Positions 1 to 12,525 are shown, counted from the stretch's first letter. The stretch is 64,000 bases of DNA from Calamus simplicifolius (GCA_900491605.1 UESW01001673.1:1-64000); one strand, 5' to 3'. The notes: generated from the sequence alone by a model not told the origin. A program made the numbers and translations.

Positions 1-3000
1 GCTCTGCTTGTGAGCCGTCAATTATGCACGAAAACACTCGACGGAAGGTCTATATAAATAAAGAAGAAAGTAATGGTGCATCACTAATTAGCAATGCCAG
101 CATGACGTTGTTAATGACGTCACTAATTAGCTACACCAAATGGCGTAGCTAATGGCATCGCTAATTAGCTACGCCAGATTGGCATGGCTAATTAGCTACG
201 CCAAACTGGCTAATCGCTAATTAGCTACGCCTCATTCTGGCATCTCTAATTAGCTACTATAGGCTGGCGTCGCTAATTAGCTACGCTAGGCTGGCAAATC
301 TTAATTAAAAAAAATAAAAATTTTATTTTATTTATTTTAATTAACCTTGCTTAAATAATAATATTAATTATAACATTATAACTATATAAAAATGCTATAT
401 ATTATATATAAAATTTTTTTTTATTTTTAGTTACGATAACTAGGGCGTCACTAAGGCATCGCTAATTAGCTACGCCTGCCTGGGCATCGCTAATTAGCGA
501 CGTCCTTTCTTGCGTCTCTATAAGAATGCTTATATGATTATATATAATTTTTTATTTTTTTTGTTTTTAGCTACGCCAGCCAGGGCATCGCTAATTAGAG
601 ACGCCCTGGCTGGTGTCGCTAATTAGCAATGCACCTTACGTCGCAGACACCTCGCATCGCAGAATGCGTCGTTAATTAGCGATGTCCTTTCGATGTACCT
701 TGCATCGCAGAACACCTCGCATCGCAGAAGGCATCGCTAATTAGCGACGTCTTTTCTTGTGACGCTATAAGAATGCTTATATTATAATATATAATTTTTT
801 GATTTTTTTTTGTATTTTTAGCTATGATAGATAGAGCGTCACTAATTAGCGACGCTATTGGTGTCACAAATTAGCTATGCTATTTGCGTAGAAGGCATCG
901 CTAATTAGCTACGCCAGTCTTGGCATCGCTAATTAGCGACACCCATTTTTACATCACTAATTAGCGACTCGTTAGCAACGATATTATATAGGCTTTTATT
1001 TATATTATATTTATGTAAGAGCTACGATCATTTTTAGCTATGACATATAGCGTCGTAATTAGCGATGCTATTGGCATCGCAAATTAGCTACGCTATTTGC
1101 ATCGCAGAAGGCATCGCTAATTAGCTACGCCAGTCTTGGCGTGCTAATTAGCGACACCCATTTTTGCATCGCTAATTAGCGACTCGTTAGCAACGATATT
1201 ATATAGGATTTTATTTATATTATATTTATGTAAGAGTTACGATCATCGCTAATTAGCTACGCCCCATGCTGGCATCGCAAATTAGCTACTCTAGGCTGGC
1301 ATCGCTAATTAGCTATGCGAGGCTAGCGTCGTTAACCTCAATTTTTTAAAAAAAATTAAAAATTTTATTTTATTTATTTTAATTAACCTGCTTAAATAAT
1401 AATATTAATTATAATATTATAATTATATAAAGTGCTTATATTATTATATATAATTTTTTATTTTTTTTATTTTTAGCTACGATAACTAATGCATCGCTAA
1501 TGGATCGTTAATTAGCGATGCCAACAGAAGGCGTCGCTAATTAGCGATGTCGACGTCCTTTCTTGCGTCGCTATAAGAATGCTTATATGATATATATAAT
1601 GTGTTTTTTTTTATTTTTAGCTACACCTCCAGGGCATTGCTAATTAGAGATGCCCTAGTTGGCATCGCTAATTAGCGACGCACCTCGCATCGTAGAAGGC
1701 ATCGTTAATTAGCGACGTCCTTTTTTGCATCGCTATAATAATGCTTATATCATATATATAATATTTTTATTTTTTTATATTTTTAGCTATGCCAGATAGA
1801 GCGTCGCTAAGGCGTCGCTTATTAGTGACGCCCTGGCAAGCGTCGCTAATTAGCGATGCCCTGGCTAGCGTCGCTAGTTAGCGATGCTATTTGCATCACA
1901 GAAAGCATCGCCAATTAGCTACGCCAGTCTTGGCGTCGCTAATTAGTGACACCCATTTTTGTGTCACTAATTAGCGACTCGTTAGCAACGACATTTGCGT
2001 CGCTAATTTTGTTCATCGCTAATTCGTCGTTAAGTTGTCGCTAATTTTTTTCGTCGCTGTTGCGTCACTATTGCATCGCTATTTAGTGACACTACTTTTG
2101 TCATCGCTAATATGCTGTTTTCGATTTGATTTGAACTCCATTAATTTAGTCCCTTAATTTGATTTTGATTTAAAAATTTTTAAACAAAACTTTGATTTAA
2201 TTTTTAGAAAACTATTATAAATCAAGTAAAACTCTATGTATATATTATATAAGCTTTTATTTATATTATATTTATGTAAGAGTTACGATCATTTTTATTA
2301 TAAATAAATGAATTTTTATTTAATCATAAAATTTGTCATACAATCAATTTTATTATCATTTAAAATACATATAAGTAAATTGGTAAATTAAACTAATTTT
2401 TTTATTTAATTTAGTTTGATTTCGAAAAACTTACCCTCTGTCTTCCGCTCATGCAGCGTTCCCGGTGAAATTAGGTTGTCAGTGGCCGTTGTCTTCCGCT
2501 CCTACAGAGCTCGCGGTGGAGTAGGCTGAGGAATCAGGTTGTCAGTGACCGTTGTCATCCCATCTTGGAGTGCTTGCAGGGAAAGTCGCGATGGAATAGT
2601 GATAGTTGCCTTCTCCTCCTGGAGTGCTCGCGGTGGAAGTCGGTGGAATAGTGACCATTGTCTTTCCCTCCTGGAGTGCTTGCGGTGGAAGTCGCGGTGG
2701 GATCAGGTTGTCAGTGACCGCTGTCTTCCCCTCTTAGAGTTCTTGCGGTGGAAGTCACGGTTTCAAGATGGATGGGGGCAGTTCGTCAACGATGTGTTCG
2801 CTCTGGATCAAAACCCGCTCCACGAGGGAAATAGAGAAGGAGACAAAGAGGAGGAGGAGGACAAACGGAGGCAGTTTCATTCTTTCCAATGGACGTAGGA
2901 CACGGAGAATGGAAGGTCGGACGCGGAGAAGAGAAAGAGAAGGGAAGAAGGTCGGACGTGGACAAGGAGAAGGGAAGGTTAGGTCGGACGCCGAAAAGGG

Positions 3001-3094
3001 AAGGTGGGACACGGAGCTCTTTTTTTTTGCACCCAAACGAGCGACTCGGCGGATGTGAGAATCGAAGGGAAGGACGATGTGATTGACGGACATT
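1..3094 (+). repeat. Array unit U1, enlarged by an internal duplication
   Basis: At ~3.1 kb this unit is about 1 kb longer than its neighbours. The AT-rich module following 'TTAATTAA' near 300 occurs again near 1,338, so roughly 1 kb of hairpin plus AT-rich sequence is duplicated. The minisatellite lies at about 2,480-2,765 and the purine-rich tract at about 2,815-3,030. Short ORFs in the minisatellite and purine-rich parts come from low-complexity repeats. Confidence 0.75.
49..60 (+). promoter_or_regulatory. TATA-like box of array unit U1
   Basis: TCTATATAAATA lies about 50 bp after the unit anchor, immediately before the hairpin repeats. The same 12-mer recurs at the equivalent place in other units. 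Promoter function is inferred. Confidence 0.4.
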
Positions 3095-5091
3095 GCTCTG
3101 CTTGTGAGCCATCAATTATGCGCCGAAACACTGGACAGAAGGTCTATATAAATAAAGAAGCAAATAATGCGCGTCACTAATTAGCGATGCCAGCCTGACG
3201 CGTCACTAATTAGCTACGCCAAATGGCATCCCTAATTAGCTACGCCAAGCTGGCATCGCTAATGGCACCGCTAATTAGCTATGCCCCATGCTGGCATCGC
3301 AAATTAGCTACTCTAGGCTGGTGTCGTTAATTAGCTACGCGAGGCTGGCGTCGCTAACCTCAATTTTTTTTAAAAAAATTAAAAATTTTATTTTATTTAT
3401 TTTAATTAACATGCTTAAATATAATATTAATTATAATATATAATTATATAAAAGTGCTTATATTATATATAATTTTTTTAATTTTTTTTATTTTTAGCTA
3501 CGATAACTAGTGCATCGCTAATGGCGTCGCTAATTAGCGATGCCAATAGATGGCGTCCCTAATTAGCGATGTCGATGTCCTTTCTTGTGTCGCTATAAAA
3601 ATGCTTATATAATTATATATAATTTTTTTTTTTTTATTTTTAGCTACGCCTCCAGGGCGTCGCTAATTAGAGACGACCTAGTTGGCATCGCTAATTAACG
3701 ACGCACCTCGTGTATCGTAATTAGCGACGTCCTTTCTTGCATCGCTATAAGAATGCTTATATGATTATATATAATTTTTTATTTTTTTATTTTTAGCTAT
3801 GCCTGATAGAGCGTCGCTAATGGCGTCGCTTATTAGTGATGCCCTGGCTAGCGTCGTTAATAAGCGATGCCCTGGCTAGCGTCGCTAGTTAGCGATGCTA
3901 TTTGCGTCGCAGAAAGCATCGCCAATTAGCTATGCCAGTCTTGGCGTCGCTAATTAGCGACACCTTTTTGTGTCGCTAATTAGCGACTCGTTAGCAACGA
4001 CATTTGCATAGCTAATTTCGTTCAACGCTAATTCATCGTTAAGTTGTCACTAATTTTTTTCGTCGCGTCGCTATTGCATCGCTATTTAGTGACACTATTT
4101 TTGTCATCGTTAATATGCTATTTTCGATTTGATTTGAATTCCATTAATTTTGTCCCTTAATTTGATTTTGATTTAAAAAATTTTTAAACAAAAATTTGAT
4201 TTACTTTTTAGAAAACTATTATAAATAAAGTAAAACTCTATGTATATATTATATAGGCTTTTATTATTATATTTTTGTAAGAGTTACGATCATTTTTATT
4301 ATAAATAAATGAATTATTATTTAATCAATAAAATTTGTCATACAATCAATTTTATTATCATTTAAAATACATATAAGTAAATTGGTAAATTAAACTAATT
4401 TTTTTAATTTAATTTAGTTTGATTTGGAAAAATGTACCCGCTTTCTTCCGCTCATGCACAGTTCCCGGTGAAATTAGGTTGTAAGTGGCCGCTGTCTTTT
4501 GCTCCTACAGTACTTGCGGTAGAGTAGGCGAGGGAATCAGGTTGCAGTGACCGTTGTCATCCTCTCTTGGAGTGCTTGCAGGGGAAGTCGCGATGGAATA
4601 GTGACTGTTCTCTTCCCCTCCTGGAGTGCTTGCGGTGGAAGTCACGGTGAAATAGTGACGTTGTCTTTCCCTCATGGAGTGCTTACGGTGGAAGTCGGTG
4701 GGATCAGGTTGTCAGTGACCACTGTCTTCCCCTCTTAGAGTTCTTGCGGTGGAAGTCGCGGTTTCAAGACGGATGAGGGCAGTTCGTCAACGACGTGTTC
4801 GCTCTGGATCAAAACCCGCTCCACGAGGGAAAGAGAGAAGGAGACAAAGAGGAGGACAAACGAAGGCAGTTTCATTCTTTCCGACGGCCGTCGGACACGG
4901 AGAATGGAAGGTCGGACGCGGAGAAGAGAAGGAGAAGGAAAGAAGGTCGGACGCGGACACGGAGAAGGGAAGGTTAGGTTGGATGCCGAGAAGGGAAGGT
5001 GGGATGCAGAGCTCTTTTATTTTCTGCATCAAAACGAGCAACGCGGCGGATGTGAGAATGGAAGGGAAGGACGATGTGATTGACGGACGTC
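3095..5091 (+). repeat. Array unit U2
   Basis: This is a full-length ~2.0-kb unit with all modules. The TATA-like box is at 3143-3154, hairpin repeats extend to about 4,110, the AT-rich block runs about 4,110-4,440, the minisatellite about 4,490-4,775 and the purine-rich tract about 4,820-5,000. It can serve as the reference unit. Confidence 0.8.
3143..3154 (+). promoter_or_regulatory. TATA-like box of array unit U2
   Basis: An exact TCTATATAAATA copy sits 48 bp after the start of the U2 anchor. Confidence 0.4.
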
Positions 5092-5138
5092 GCTCTGCTT
5101 GTGAGCCCTCAATTATGCGCGAAACACTCCACGCAAGG

Positions 5139-5150
5139 TCTATATAAATA
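5139..5150 (+). promoter_or_regulatory. TATA-like box of array unit U3
   Basis: An exact TCTATATAAATA copy sits 47 bp after the start of the U3 anchor. Confidence 0.4.
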
Positions 5151-5527
5151 AAGAAGCAAATAATGGTGCGTCACTAATTAGCGACGCCAGCTGACGTAGT
5201 TAATGGCATCACTAATTAGCTACGCCAAATGGCATCCCTAATTAGCTACGCCAAGCTAGCGTCGCTAATGGCGCTGCTAATTAGCTACGCCCCATGCTGG
5301 CATCGCAATTAGCTACTCAAGGCTGGCGTCGCTAATTAGCTACGCGAGGCTGGCATCGCTAACCTTAATTTTTTTAAAAAAATTAAATATTTATTTTATT
5401 TATTTTAATTAACCTGCTTAAATAATAATATTAATTATAATATTATAATTATATAAAAGTGCTTATATTATTATATATATATTAAATTTTTTTATTTTTA
5501 GCTACGATAACTAGTGCATCGCTAATG

Positions 5528-5547
5528 GCGTCGCTAATTAGCGACGC
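5528..5547. repeat. Reference copy of the 20-bp palindromic hairpin repeat
   Basis: GCGTCGCTAATTAGCGACGC is a perfect inverted repeat with CTAATTAG at its centre. This motif and its degenerate forms (GCATCGCTAATTAGCTACGCC, GCGTAGCTAATTAGCGATGC and similar) occur at high density across 1-23,360, commonly every 20-60 bp in the hairpin sections of each unit. Confidence 0.9.
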
Positions 5548-7177
5548 CAACAGAAGGCGTCGCTAATTAGCGACGTCGACGTCCTTTCTTGCGTCGCTAT
5601 AAGAATGCTTATATGATATAAAATTTTTTATTTTTTTATTTTTAGCTACGCCTCCAGGGCTTCGCTAATTAGAGATGCCTAGTTGGCATCGCTAATTAGC
5701 GACGCACGTCGCATCGTAGAAGGCGTCGTTAATTAGCTACGTCCTTTCTTGCATCGCTATAAGAATGCTTATATGATAATATATAATTTTTTAATTTTTT
5801 TATATTTTAGCTATGCCAGAAAGAGCATCGCTAATGGCGCTTATTAGTGATGCCCTGGCTAGCGTCTCTTATTAGTGACGCCCTGGCTAGCATCGCTAAT
5901 TAGCGATGCCCTGGCTAGCATCGCTAGTTAGCGATGCTATTTGCATCACAGAAAGCGTCACCAATTAGCTATGCCAGTCTTGGCGTCGCTAATCAGTGAC
6001 ACCCATTTTTGTGTCGCTAATTAGTGACTCGTTAGCAATGACATTTGCGTCGCTAATTTCGTTCATCTCTAATTCGTCGTTAAGTTGTCACTAATTTTTT
6101 TTGTCGCTGTTGCATCGCTATTTAGTGACACTTTTTTTGTCATCGCTAATATGCCATTTTCGATTTGATTTGAATTCCATTAATTTTGTCCCTTAATTTG
6201 ATTTTGATTTAAAAATTTTTTAAACAAAAATTTGATTTAATTTTTAGAAAACTATTATAAATCAAGTAAAACTCTAGGTATATATTATATAAGCTTTTAT
6301 TTATATTATATTTATGTAAGAGTTACGATCATTTTTATTATAAATAAATGAATTATTATTTAATCAATAAAATTTGTCATACAATAAATTTTATTATCAT
6401 TTAAAATACATATAAGTAAATTGGTAAATTAAACTAATTTTTTTATTTAATTTAGTTTGATTTGGAAGAACTTACCGCTGTCTTTCGCTCATGCAGCGTT
6501 CCCGATGAAATTAGGTTGTCAATGGCTATTGTCTTCCGCTCCTATAGTGCTCGCGGTGGAGTAGGCGAAGGAATCAGGTTGTCAGTGACCGTTGTCATCC
6601 CCTCTTGTAGTGCTTGCAGGGAAGTCACGATGGAATAGTGATAGTTGCCTTCCCCTCCTGGAGTGCTTGCGGTGGAAGTCGCGGTGGAATAGTGACCGTT
6701 GTCTTTCCCTCCTGGAGTGCTTGCGGTGGAAGTCGCAATTGGATCAGGTTGTCAGTGACTGCTGTCTTCCCCTCTTAGAGTTCTTGCGGTGGAAGTCGCG
6801 GTTTCAAGACGGATGGGGCAGTTCGTCAATGACGTGTTCACTCTGGATCAAAACCTGCTCCACGAGGGAAAGAGAGAAGGAGACAAAGAGGAGGAGGACA
6901 AACGGAGGCAGTTTCATTCTTTCGATGGCGTCGGACACGAGAATGGAAGGTCGGACGCGGAGAAGAGAAGGAGAAGGGAAGAAGGTCGGACGGGGATGCG
7001 GAGAAGGGAAGGTTAGGTCGGACGCCAGAAGGTAAGGTGGGATGCAGAGCTCTTTTATTTTCCATGCCAAAACGAAAGACGCGGTGGATGTGAGAATCGA
7101 AGGGAAGCACGATGTGATTGACGGACGTTGCTCTGCTTGTGAGCCGTCAATTATGCGCCGAAACACTCGATGGAAGG

Positions 7178-7189
7178 TCTATATAAATA
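7178..7189 (+). promoter_or_regulatory. TATA-like box of array unit U4
   Basis: An exact TCTATATAAATA copy sits 48 bp after the start of the U4 anchor. Confidence 0.4.
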
Positions 7190-8559
7190 AAGAAGCAAAT
7201 AATGGCGCGTCACTAATTAGCGACGCCAGCTTGACGTAGTTAATGGTGTCACTAATTAGCTATGCCAAATGGCATCCCTAATTAGCTACGCCAAGCTCGC
7301 ATCGCTAATGGCGCCGCTAATTAGCTACGCCCCATGCTGGCATCCCAAATTAGCTACTCTAGGCTAGCATCGCTAATTGGCTGCGCTAGGCTGGCATCGC
7401 TAACCTCAATTTTTTTAAAAAAATTAAATATTTTATTTTATTTATTTTAATTAACCTGCTTAAATAATAATATTAATTATAATATTATAATTATATAAAA
7501 GTGCTTATATTATTATATATATATATTAAATTTTTTATTTTTAGCTACGATAACTAGTGCATCGCTAATGGCGTCGCTAATTAGCGACGCCAACAGAAGG
7601 CGTCACTAATTAGCGACGTCGACATCCTTTCTTGGGTCGCTATAAGAATGCTTATATTTTTATATATAATTTTTTTTTTTTTATTTTTAGCTACGCCTTC
7701 AGGGCATCGCTAATTAGAGACACCCTAGTTGGCATCGCTAATTAGCGACGCACCTTGCGTCGCAGAAGGCGTCGTTAATTAGCGACGTCCTTTCTTACGT
7801 CGCTATAAAAATGCTTATATGATTATATATAATTTTTTTATTTTTTTATTTTTAGCTATGCGAGACAGAGTGTCGCTAATGGCATTGCTTATTAGTGACG
7901 CCATGGCTAGCATCGCTAATTAGCGATGCCCTGGCTAGCGTCGCTAGTTAGCGATGCTATTTGCTTCGCAGAAAGCGTCACCAATTAGCTACGCCAGTCT
8001 TGGAGTCGCTAATTAGCGACACCCATTTTTGTGTCTCTAATTAGCGATTCGTTAGCAATGACATTTGTGTCGCTAATTTTGTTCATCGCTAATTCATCGT
8101 TAAGTTGTCGCTAATTTTTTTTCATCGCTGTTGCATCGCTATTGCATCGCTATTTAGTGACACTATTTTTGTCATCGCTAATATGCTGTTTTCGATTTGA
8201 TTTGAATTGCATTAATTTTGTCCCTTAATTTGATTTTGATTTAAAAATTTTTAAACAAAAATTGATTTAATTTTTAGAAAACTATTATAAATCAAGTAAA
8301 ACTCTATGTATATATTATATAGGCTTTTATTTATATTATATAAGAGTTACGATCGTTTTTATTATAAATAAATGAATTATTATTTAATCAATAAAATTTG
8401 TCATACAATCAATTTTATTATTATTTAAAATACATATAAGTAAATTGATAAATTAAACTAATTTTTTTATTTAATTTAGTTTGATTTGAAAAACTTACCC
8501 GTTGTCTTCCGCTCATGCAGCATTCCCGATGAAATTAGGTTGCCAGTGGCCGCTGTCTT

Positions 8560-8955
8560 CCGCTCTTGCAGTGCTCGCGGTGGAGTAGGCAGGGGAATCA
8601 GGTTGTCAGTGACCGTTGTCTTTCCCTCTGGGAGTGCTTGCAGTAGAAGTCGCAGTGGAATAGTGACATTGCCTTCCCCTCCTGGAGTGCTTGCGGTGGA
8701 AGTCGCAGTGGGATCAGGTTGTCAGTGACCGCTGTCTTCCCCTCTTAGAGTTCTTGCGGTACAAGTCGCGATGGAATCAGTTTGTCAATGACCGCTGTCT
8801 TTCCCTCCTGGAGTTCTTACGGTGGAAGTCGCGGTGGAATAGTGACCATTGTCTTCCCCTCCTAGAGTGCTTGCGGTGGAAGTCGCGGTGAAATAAGGTT
8901 GTCAGTGACCACTGTCTTCCACTCCTTGAGTTCTTGCGGTGGAAGTCACGGTTTC
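8560..8955 (+). repeat. 51/63-bp minisatellite block of array unit U4
   Basis: The core GGAGTGCTTGCGGTGGAAGT recurs at spacings of about 51 bp and 61-67 bp. The longer form adds a segment containing GATCAGGTTGTCAGTGACCG. The common spacings of 51 and 63 are multiples of three, which keeps a reading frame open by geometry. Equivalent blocks lie near 2,480-2,765, 4,490-4,775 and 6,530-6,815 and, inverted, near 12,905-13,220, 14,705-15,030 and 21,990-22,450. Confidence 0.75.
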
Positions 8956-9252
8956 AAGAGGATGGGGGCAGTTCATCAATGACGTGTTCGCTCTGGATCA
9001 GAACCCGCTCCACGAGGAAAAGAGAGGAGACGGAGGAGGAGGACAAATGGAAGCAGTCTCATTCTTTCCGATGGCCGTCGGATGTAGAGAATGAAAGGAC
9101 GGACGCGAAGAAGGAGAAGGGTAGAAGGTCGGACGCAGACGAGGAGACGGGAAGGTTAGGTCGGAGACAGAGCTCTTTTATTTTTTGCGCCAAAACGAGT
9201 GACGTGGCAGATGTGAGAATCGTAGGGAAGGACGATGTGATTGACGAACGTC

Positions 9253-10771
9253 GCTCTTCTTGTGAGCCATCAATTATGCGCCGGAACACTCGATGGAAGG
9301 TCTATATAAATAAAGAAGCAAATAATGGCGTGTCACTAATTAGTGACGCCAGCCTGACGTAGTTAATGGCGTCACTAATTAGCTACACCAAATGGCATTG
9401 GCTAGCCAACTGGCTAATTAGCTACGCCGGACTGTCGCTAATTAGCTACACCAAGCTGGCATCACTAATGGCGCCGCTAATTAGCTACGCCCCATGCTTG
9501 CATCGCTAATTAGCTACTCTAGGCTAGTGTCGCTAATTAGCTACGCTAGGCTGGCGTCACTAATCTTAATTTTTTTAAAAAAATTTTAAAATTTTATTTT
9601 ATTTATTTTAATTAATTTGCTTAAATAATATTATTAATTATAATATTATAACTATATAAAAATGCTTATATTATTATATATAAATTTTTTAAATTTTTTT
9701 ATTTTTAGTTATGATAACTAGGGCGACGCTAATGGCGTCGCTAATTAGCGACATCCTTTCTTGCGTCGCTATAAGAATGCTTATATGATTGTATATAAAT
9801 TTTTTTGTTTTTAGCTACGCCAGCTAGGGTATTGCTAATTAGAGACACTCTGGCTGGCGTCGCTAATTAGCGACGCACCTCTCGTTGTAGAACACCTCGC
9901 GTCGTAGAAGGCGTCACTAATTAGTGATGTACCTTGCATTGCAGAACACCTCGCATCGCAGAAGGCATCGCTAATTAGCGACATCCTTTCTTGCATCGCT
10001 ATAAGAATGCTTATATGATAATATATAAAATTTTTAATTTTTTTTGTATTTTTAGCTATGACAGATAGAGCGTAGCTATTGGCGTTGCTAATTAGCGATG
10101 CTATTTGCATCGCAGAAGGCATCGCTAATTAGCTACGCCAGTCTTGGCATCGCTAATTAGCGACACCCATTTTTGTGTCGCTAATTAGCGACTCGTTAGC
10201 AACGATATTTGCATCGCTAATTCGTCGTTAAGTTGTCGCTAAATTTTTTTCATCGCTATTTCGCTATTGCATCGCTATTGCATTGCTATTTAGTGACACT
10301 ATTTTTGTTGTTGCTAATATGCTATTTTCGATTTGATTTGAATTGCTTTAATTTTGTCCCTTAATTTGATTTTGATTTAAAAAATTTTTAAACAAAAAAT
10401 TGATTTAATTTTTAGAAAACTATTATAAATCAAGTAAAACTATATATATATATATATATTATATAGGCTATATATATTTAGGCTTTTATTATATTTATGT
10501 AAGAGTTACGATCATTTTTATTATAAATAAATGAATTATTTTTTAATCAATAAAATTTGTCATAGAATCAATTTCATTATCATTTAAAATACATATAAGT
10601 AAATTGGTAAATTAAACTAATTTTTTTTTATTTTAGTTTGATTTGGAAAAACTTATCCGTTGTCTTTCGCTCATGCAGCGTTCCCGGTAAAATTAGGTTG
10701 TCAGTGGCCGCTATCTTCCGCTCTTGCAGTGGTCACGGTGGAGTAGGCTGGGGAATCAGGTTGTCAGTGAT
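9253..10771 (+). repeat. Array unit U5, internally deleted
   Basis: At ~1.5 kb this unit is short. The AT-rich block is present, but the minisatellite stops after its first partial copy near 10,770. That copy is joined directly to the next anchor (10,772), so most of the minisatellite and all of the purine-rich tract are missing. Confidence 0.75.
9301..9312 (+). promoter_or_regulatory. TATA-like box of array unit U5
   Basis: An exact TCTATATAAATA copy sits 48 bp after the start of the U5 anchor, although the anchor itself carries a substitution (GCTCTTCTTGTGAGCC). Confidence 0.4.
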
Positions 10772-11345
10772 GCTCTGCTTGTGAGCCATTAATTTTGCGC
10801 GGAAACACTCGACGGGTCTATATAAATAAAGAAGCAAATAATGGCTCGTCACTAATTAGGCTTGACGTAGTTAATGGTGTTACTAATTAGCTATGCTAAA
10901 TGGCGTAGCTAATGGCATCGTAATTAGCTATGCCAGACTGGCCTCGCTAATTAGCTACACCAAGCTGGCACCGCTAATTAGCTACGCCCCATTCTAGCAT
11001 CGCTAATTAGCTACTATAGGCTGGTGTCGCTAATTAGCTACGCTAGACTGGCATCGCTAATCTCAATTTTTTAAAAAATTTAAAAATTTTATTTTATTTA
11101 TTTTAATTAATCTGCTTAAATAATATTATTAATTATAAAATTATAACTTTATAAAATTGCTTATATTATTATATATAATTTTTTAAATTTTTTAATTTTT
11201 AGCTACGATAACTAGGGCATCACTAATGGCGTTGCTAATTAGCGACGCCAACAGAAGGCATCCCTAATTAGCTACCCCTGCCTGGGCGTCGCTAATAAGC
11301 GACATCCTTTCTTACGTCCATATAAGAATGCTTATATGATTATAT
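10772..11345 (+). repeat. Array unit U6, truncated at the inversion point
   Basis: The anchor, TATA-like box and first hairpin section are present. The unit stops in an AT-rich stretch (TATATGATTATATATAAT) where the sequence switches to the opposite orientation. Confidence 0.75.
10817..10828 (+). promoter_or_regulatory. TATA-like box of array unit U6
   Basis: An exact TCTATATAAATA copy sits 45 bp after the anchor; a short deletion just upstream explains the reduced spacing. Confidence 0.4.
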
Positions 11346-11352
11346 ATAATAT
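11346..11352. other. Orientation switch of the array
   Basis: Left of this point the units read on the + strand. Right of it the conserved AT-rich block appears as its reverse complement, starting with ATTGTATGACAAATTTT, which is GTCATACAAT in the left arm. The join lies in AT-rich DNA and the two arms meet out of phase: hairpin section against AT-rich block. Confidence 0.75.
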
Positions 11353-12513
11353 ATTGTATGACAAATTTTATTGATTAAATAATAATTCATTTATTTATAT
11401 AAAAATGATACTGACAATTACATAAATATAATATAAATAAAAGCTTATATAATATATACATAGAGTTTTACTTGATTTATAATAGTTTTCTAAAAATTAA
11501 ATCAAATTTTTGTTTAAAAAATTTTTAAATCAAAATCAAATTAAGGGACAAAATTAATGGAATTCAAATCAAATCGAAAACAACATATTAGTGATGACAA
11601 AAATAGTGTCACTAAATAGCGATATAATAGCGATGCAACAGCGACGAAAAAAAATTAGCGACAACTTAACGACGAATTAACGATTAATGAAATTAGCAAC
11701 ACAAATGTTGTTGCTAACGAGTCGCTAATTAGTGACACAAAAATGGGTGTCGCTAATTAGCGATGCCAAGACTGGCGTAGCTAATTGGTGATGCTTTCTG
11801 CGACGCAAATAGCATCGCTAACTAGCGACGCTAGCCAGGGCATCGCTAATTAGCGACGCTATCCAGGGCATCCCTAATAAGCGACGCCATTAGCGACGCT
11901 CTATCTGGCGTAGCTAAAAATATAAAAAATATATAAAATTAATATATTATCATATAAGCATTCTTATAGCAACGCAAGAAAGGACATCGCTAATTAATGA
12001 CGCCTTCTGCGACGCAAGGTGCGTCGCTAATTAGCGATGCCAGCTAGGGCATCTTTAATTAGCGATGCCCTGAAGCGTAGCTAAAAATAAAAAAATTATA
12101 TATAATCATATAAGCATTCCTATAGCGATGCAAAAAAGGACGTCGACGTTGCTAATTAGCGACGTCATTAGCGATGCACTAGTTATCATAGCTAAAAATA
12201 AAAAAAATTAAGTATATATAATAATATAAGTACTTTTATATAATTATAATATTATAATTAATATTATTATTTAAGCAGGCTAATTAAAATAAATAAAATA
12301 AAAATTTTAATTTTTTTAAAAAAATTGAGGTTAGAGCCTCGCGTAGCTAATTAGCGATGCTGCAAGCATGGGGCGTAGTTAATTAGTGGTGCCATTAGCG
12401 ACGCCAGCTTGGCGTAGCTAATTAGGGATGCCATTTGGCGTAGCTAATTAGTGACGCCATTAACTACGTCAGGCTAGCATCGCTAATTAGTGACACGCCA
12501 TTATTTGCTTCTT

Positions 12514-12525
12514 TATTTATATAGA
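12514..12525 (-). promoter_or_regulatory. TATA-like box of inverted unit R1
   Basis: On the minus strand this reads TCTATATAAATA, next to the inverted anchor. It points left, opposite to the boxes of the left arm. Confidence 0.4.

Larger units (their letters stand above)
5092..7129 (+). repeat. Array unit U3
   Basis: This is a full-length ~2.04-kb unit with the same module order as U2. It contains an exact copy of the 20-bp palindrome consensus at 5528-5547. The minisatellite is at about 6,530-6,815. Confidence 0.8.
7130..9252 (+). repeat. Array unit U4
   Basis: This is a full-length ~2.12-kb unit. It is slightly longer than U2 and U3 because its minisatellite (about 8,560-8,955) has extra copies. 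Its purine-rich tract is shorter than in U1-U3. Confidence 0.8.
1..11345 (+). repeat. Left arm of CACTA-like tandem array (units U1-U6, head to tail)
   Basis: Six units in the same direction are marked by the anchor GCTCTGCTTGTGAGCC (or a variant) at 1, 3095, 5092, 7130, 9253 and 10772. Each full unit reads: anchor, TATA-like box, hairpin repeats around CTAATTAG, an AT-rich module (ATTTTATTTTATTTATTTTA), more hairpin repeats, a conserved AT-rich block, a 51/63-bp minisatellite and a purine-rich tract. Units differ by many substitutions and small indels, so they are not recent perfect duplicates. The hairpin repeats resemble subterminal repeats of CACTA elements, and a CACTA-type end is fused to the same sequence at 19,473. 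No transposase is visible. Confidence 0.85.

Noticed and set aside
6604..6612. CTTGTAGTG, the complement of a CACTA end
   Set aside because: It is inside the minisatellite where other copies read CTTGGAGTG, so it is a point variant and not a transposon terminus.
2539..9362. Many short ORFs in the array on both strands
   Set aside because: They lie in the minisatellite and purine-rich modules, overlap in several frames and have no recognisable domain. They are treated as repeat by-products, with one coding question kept as a finding.
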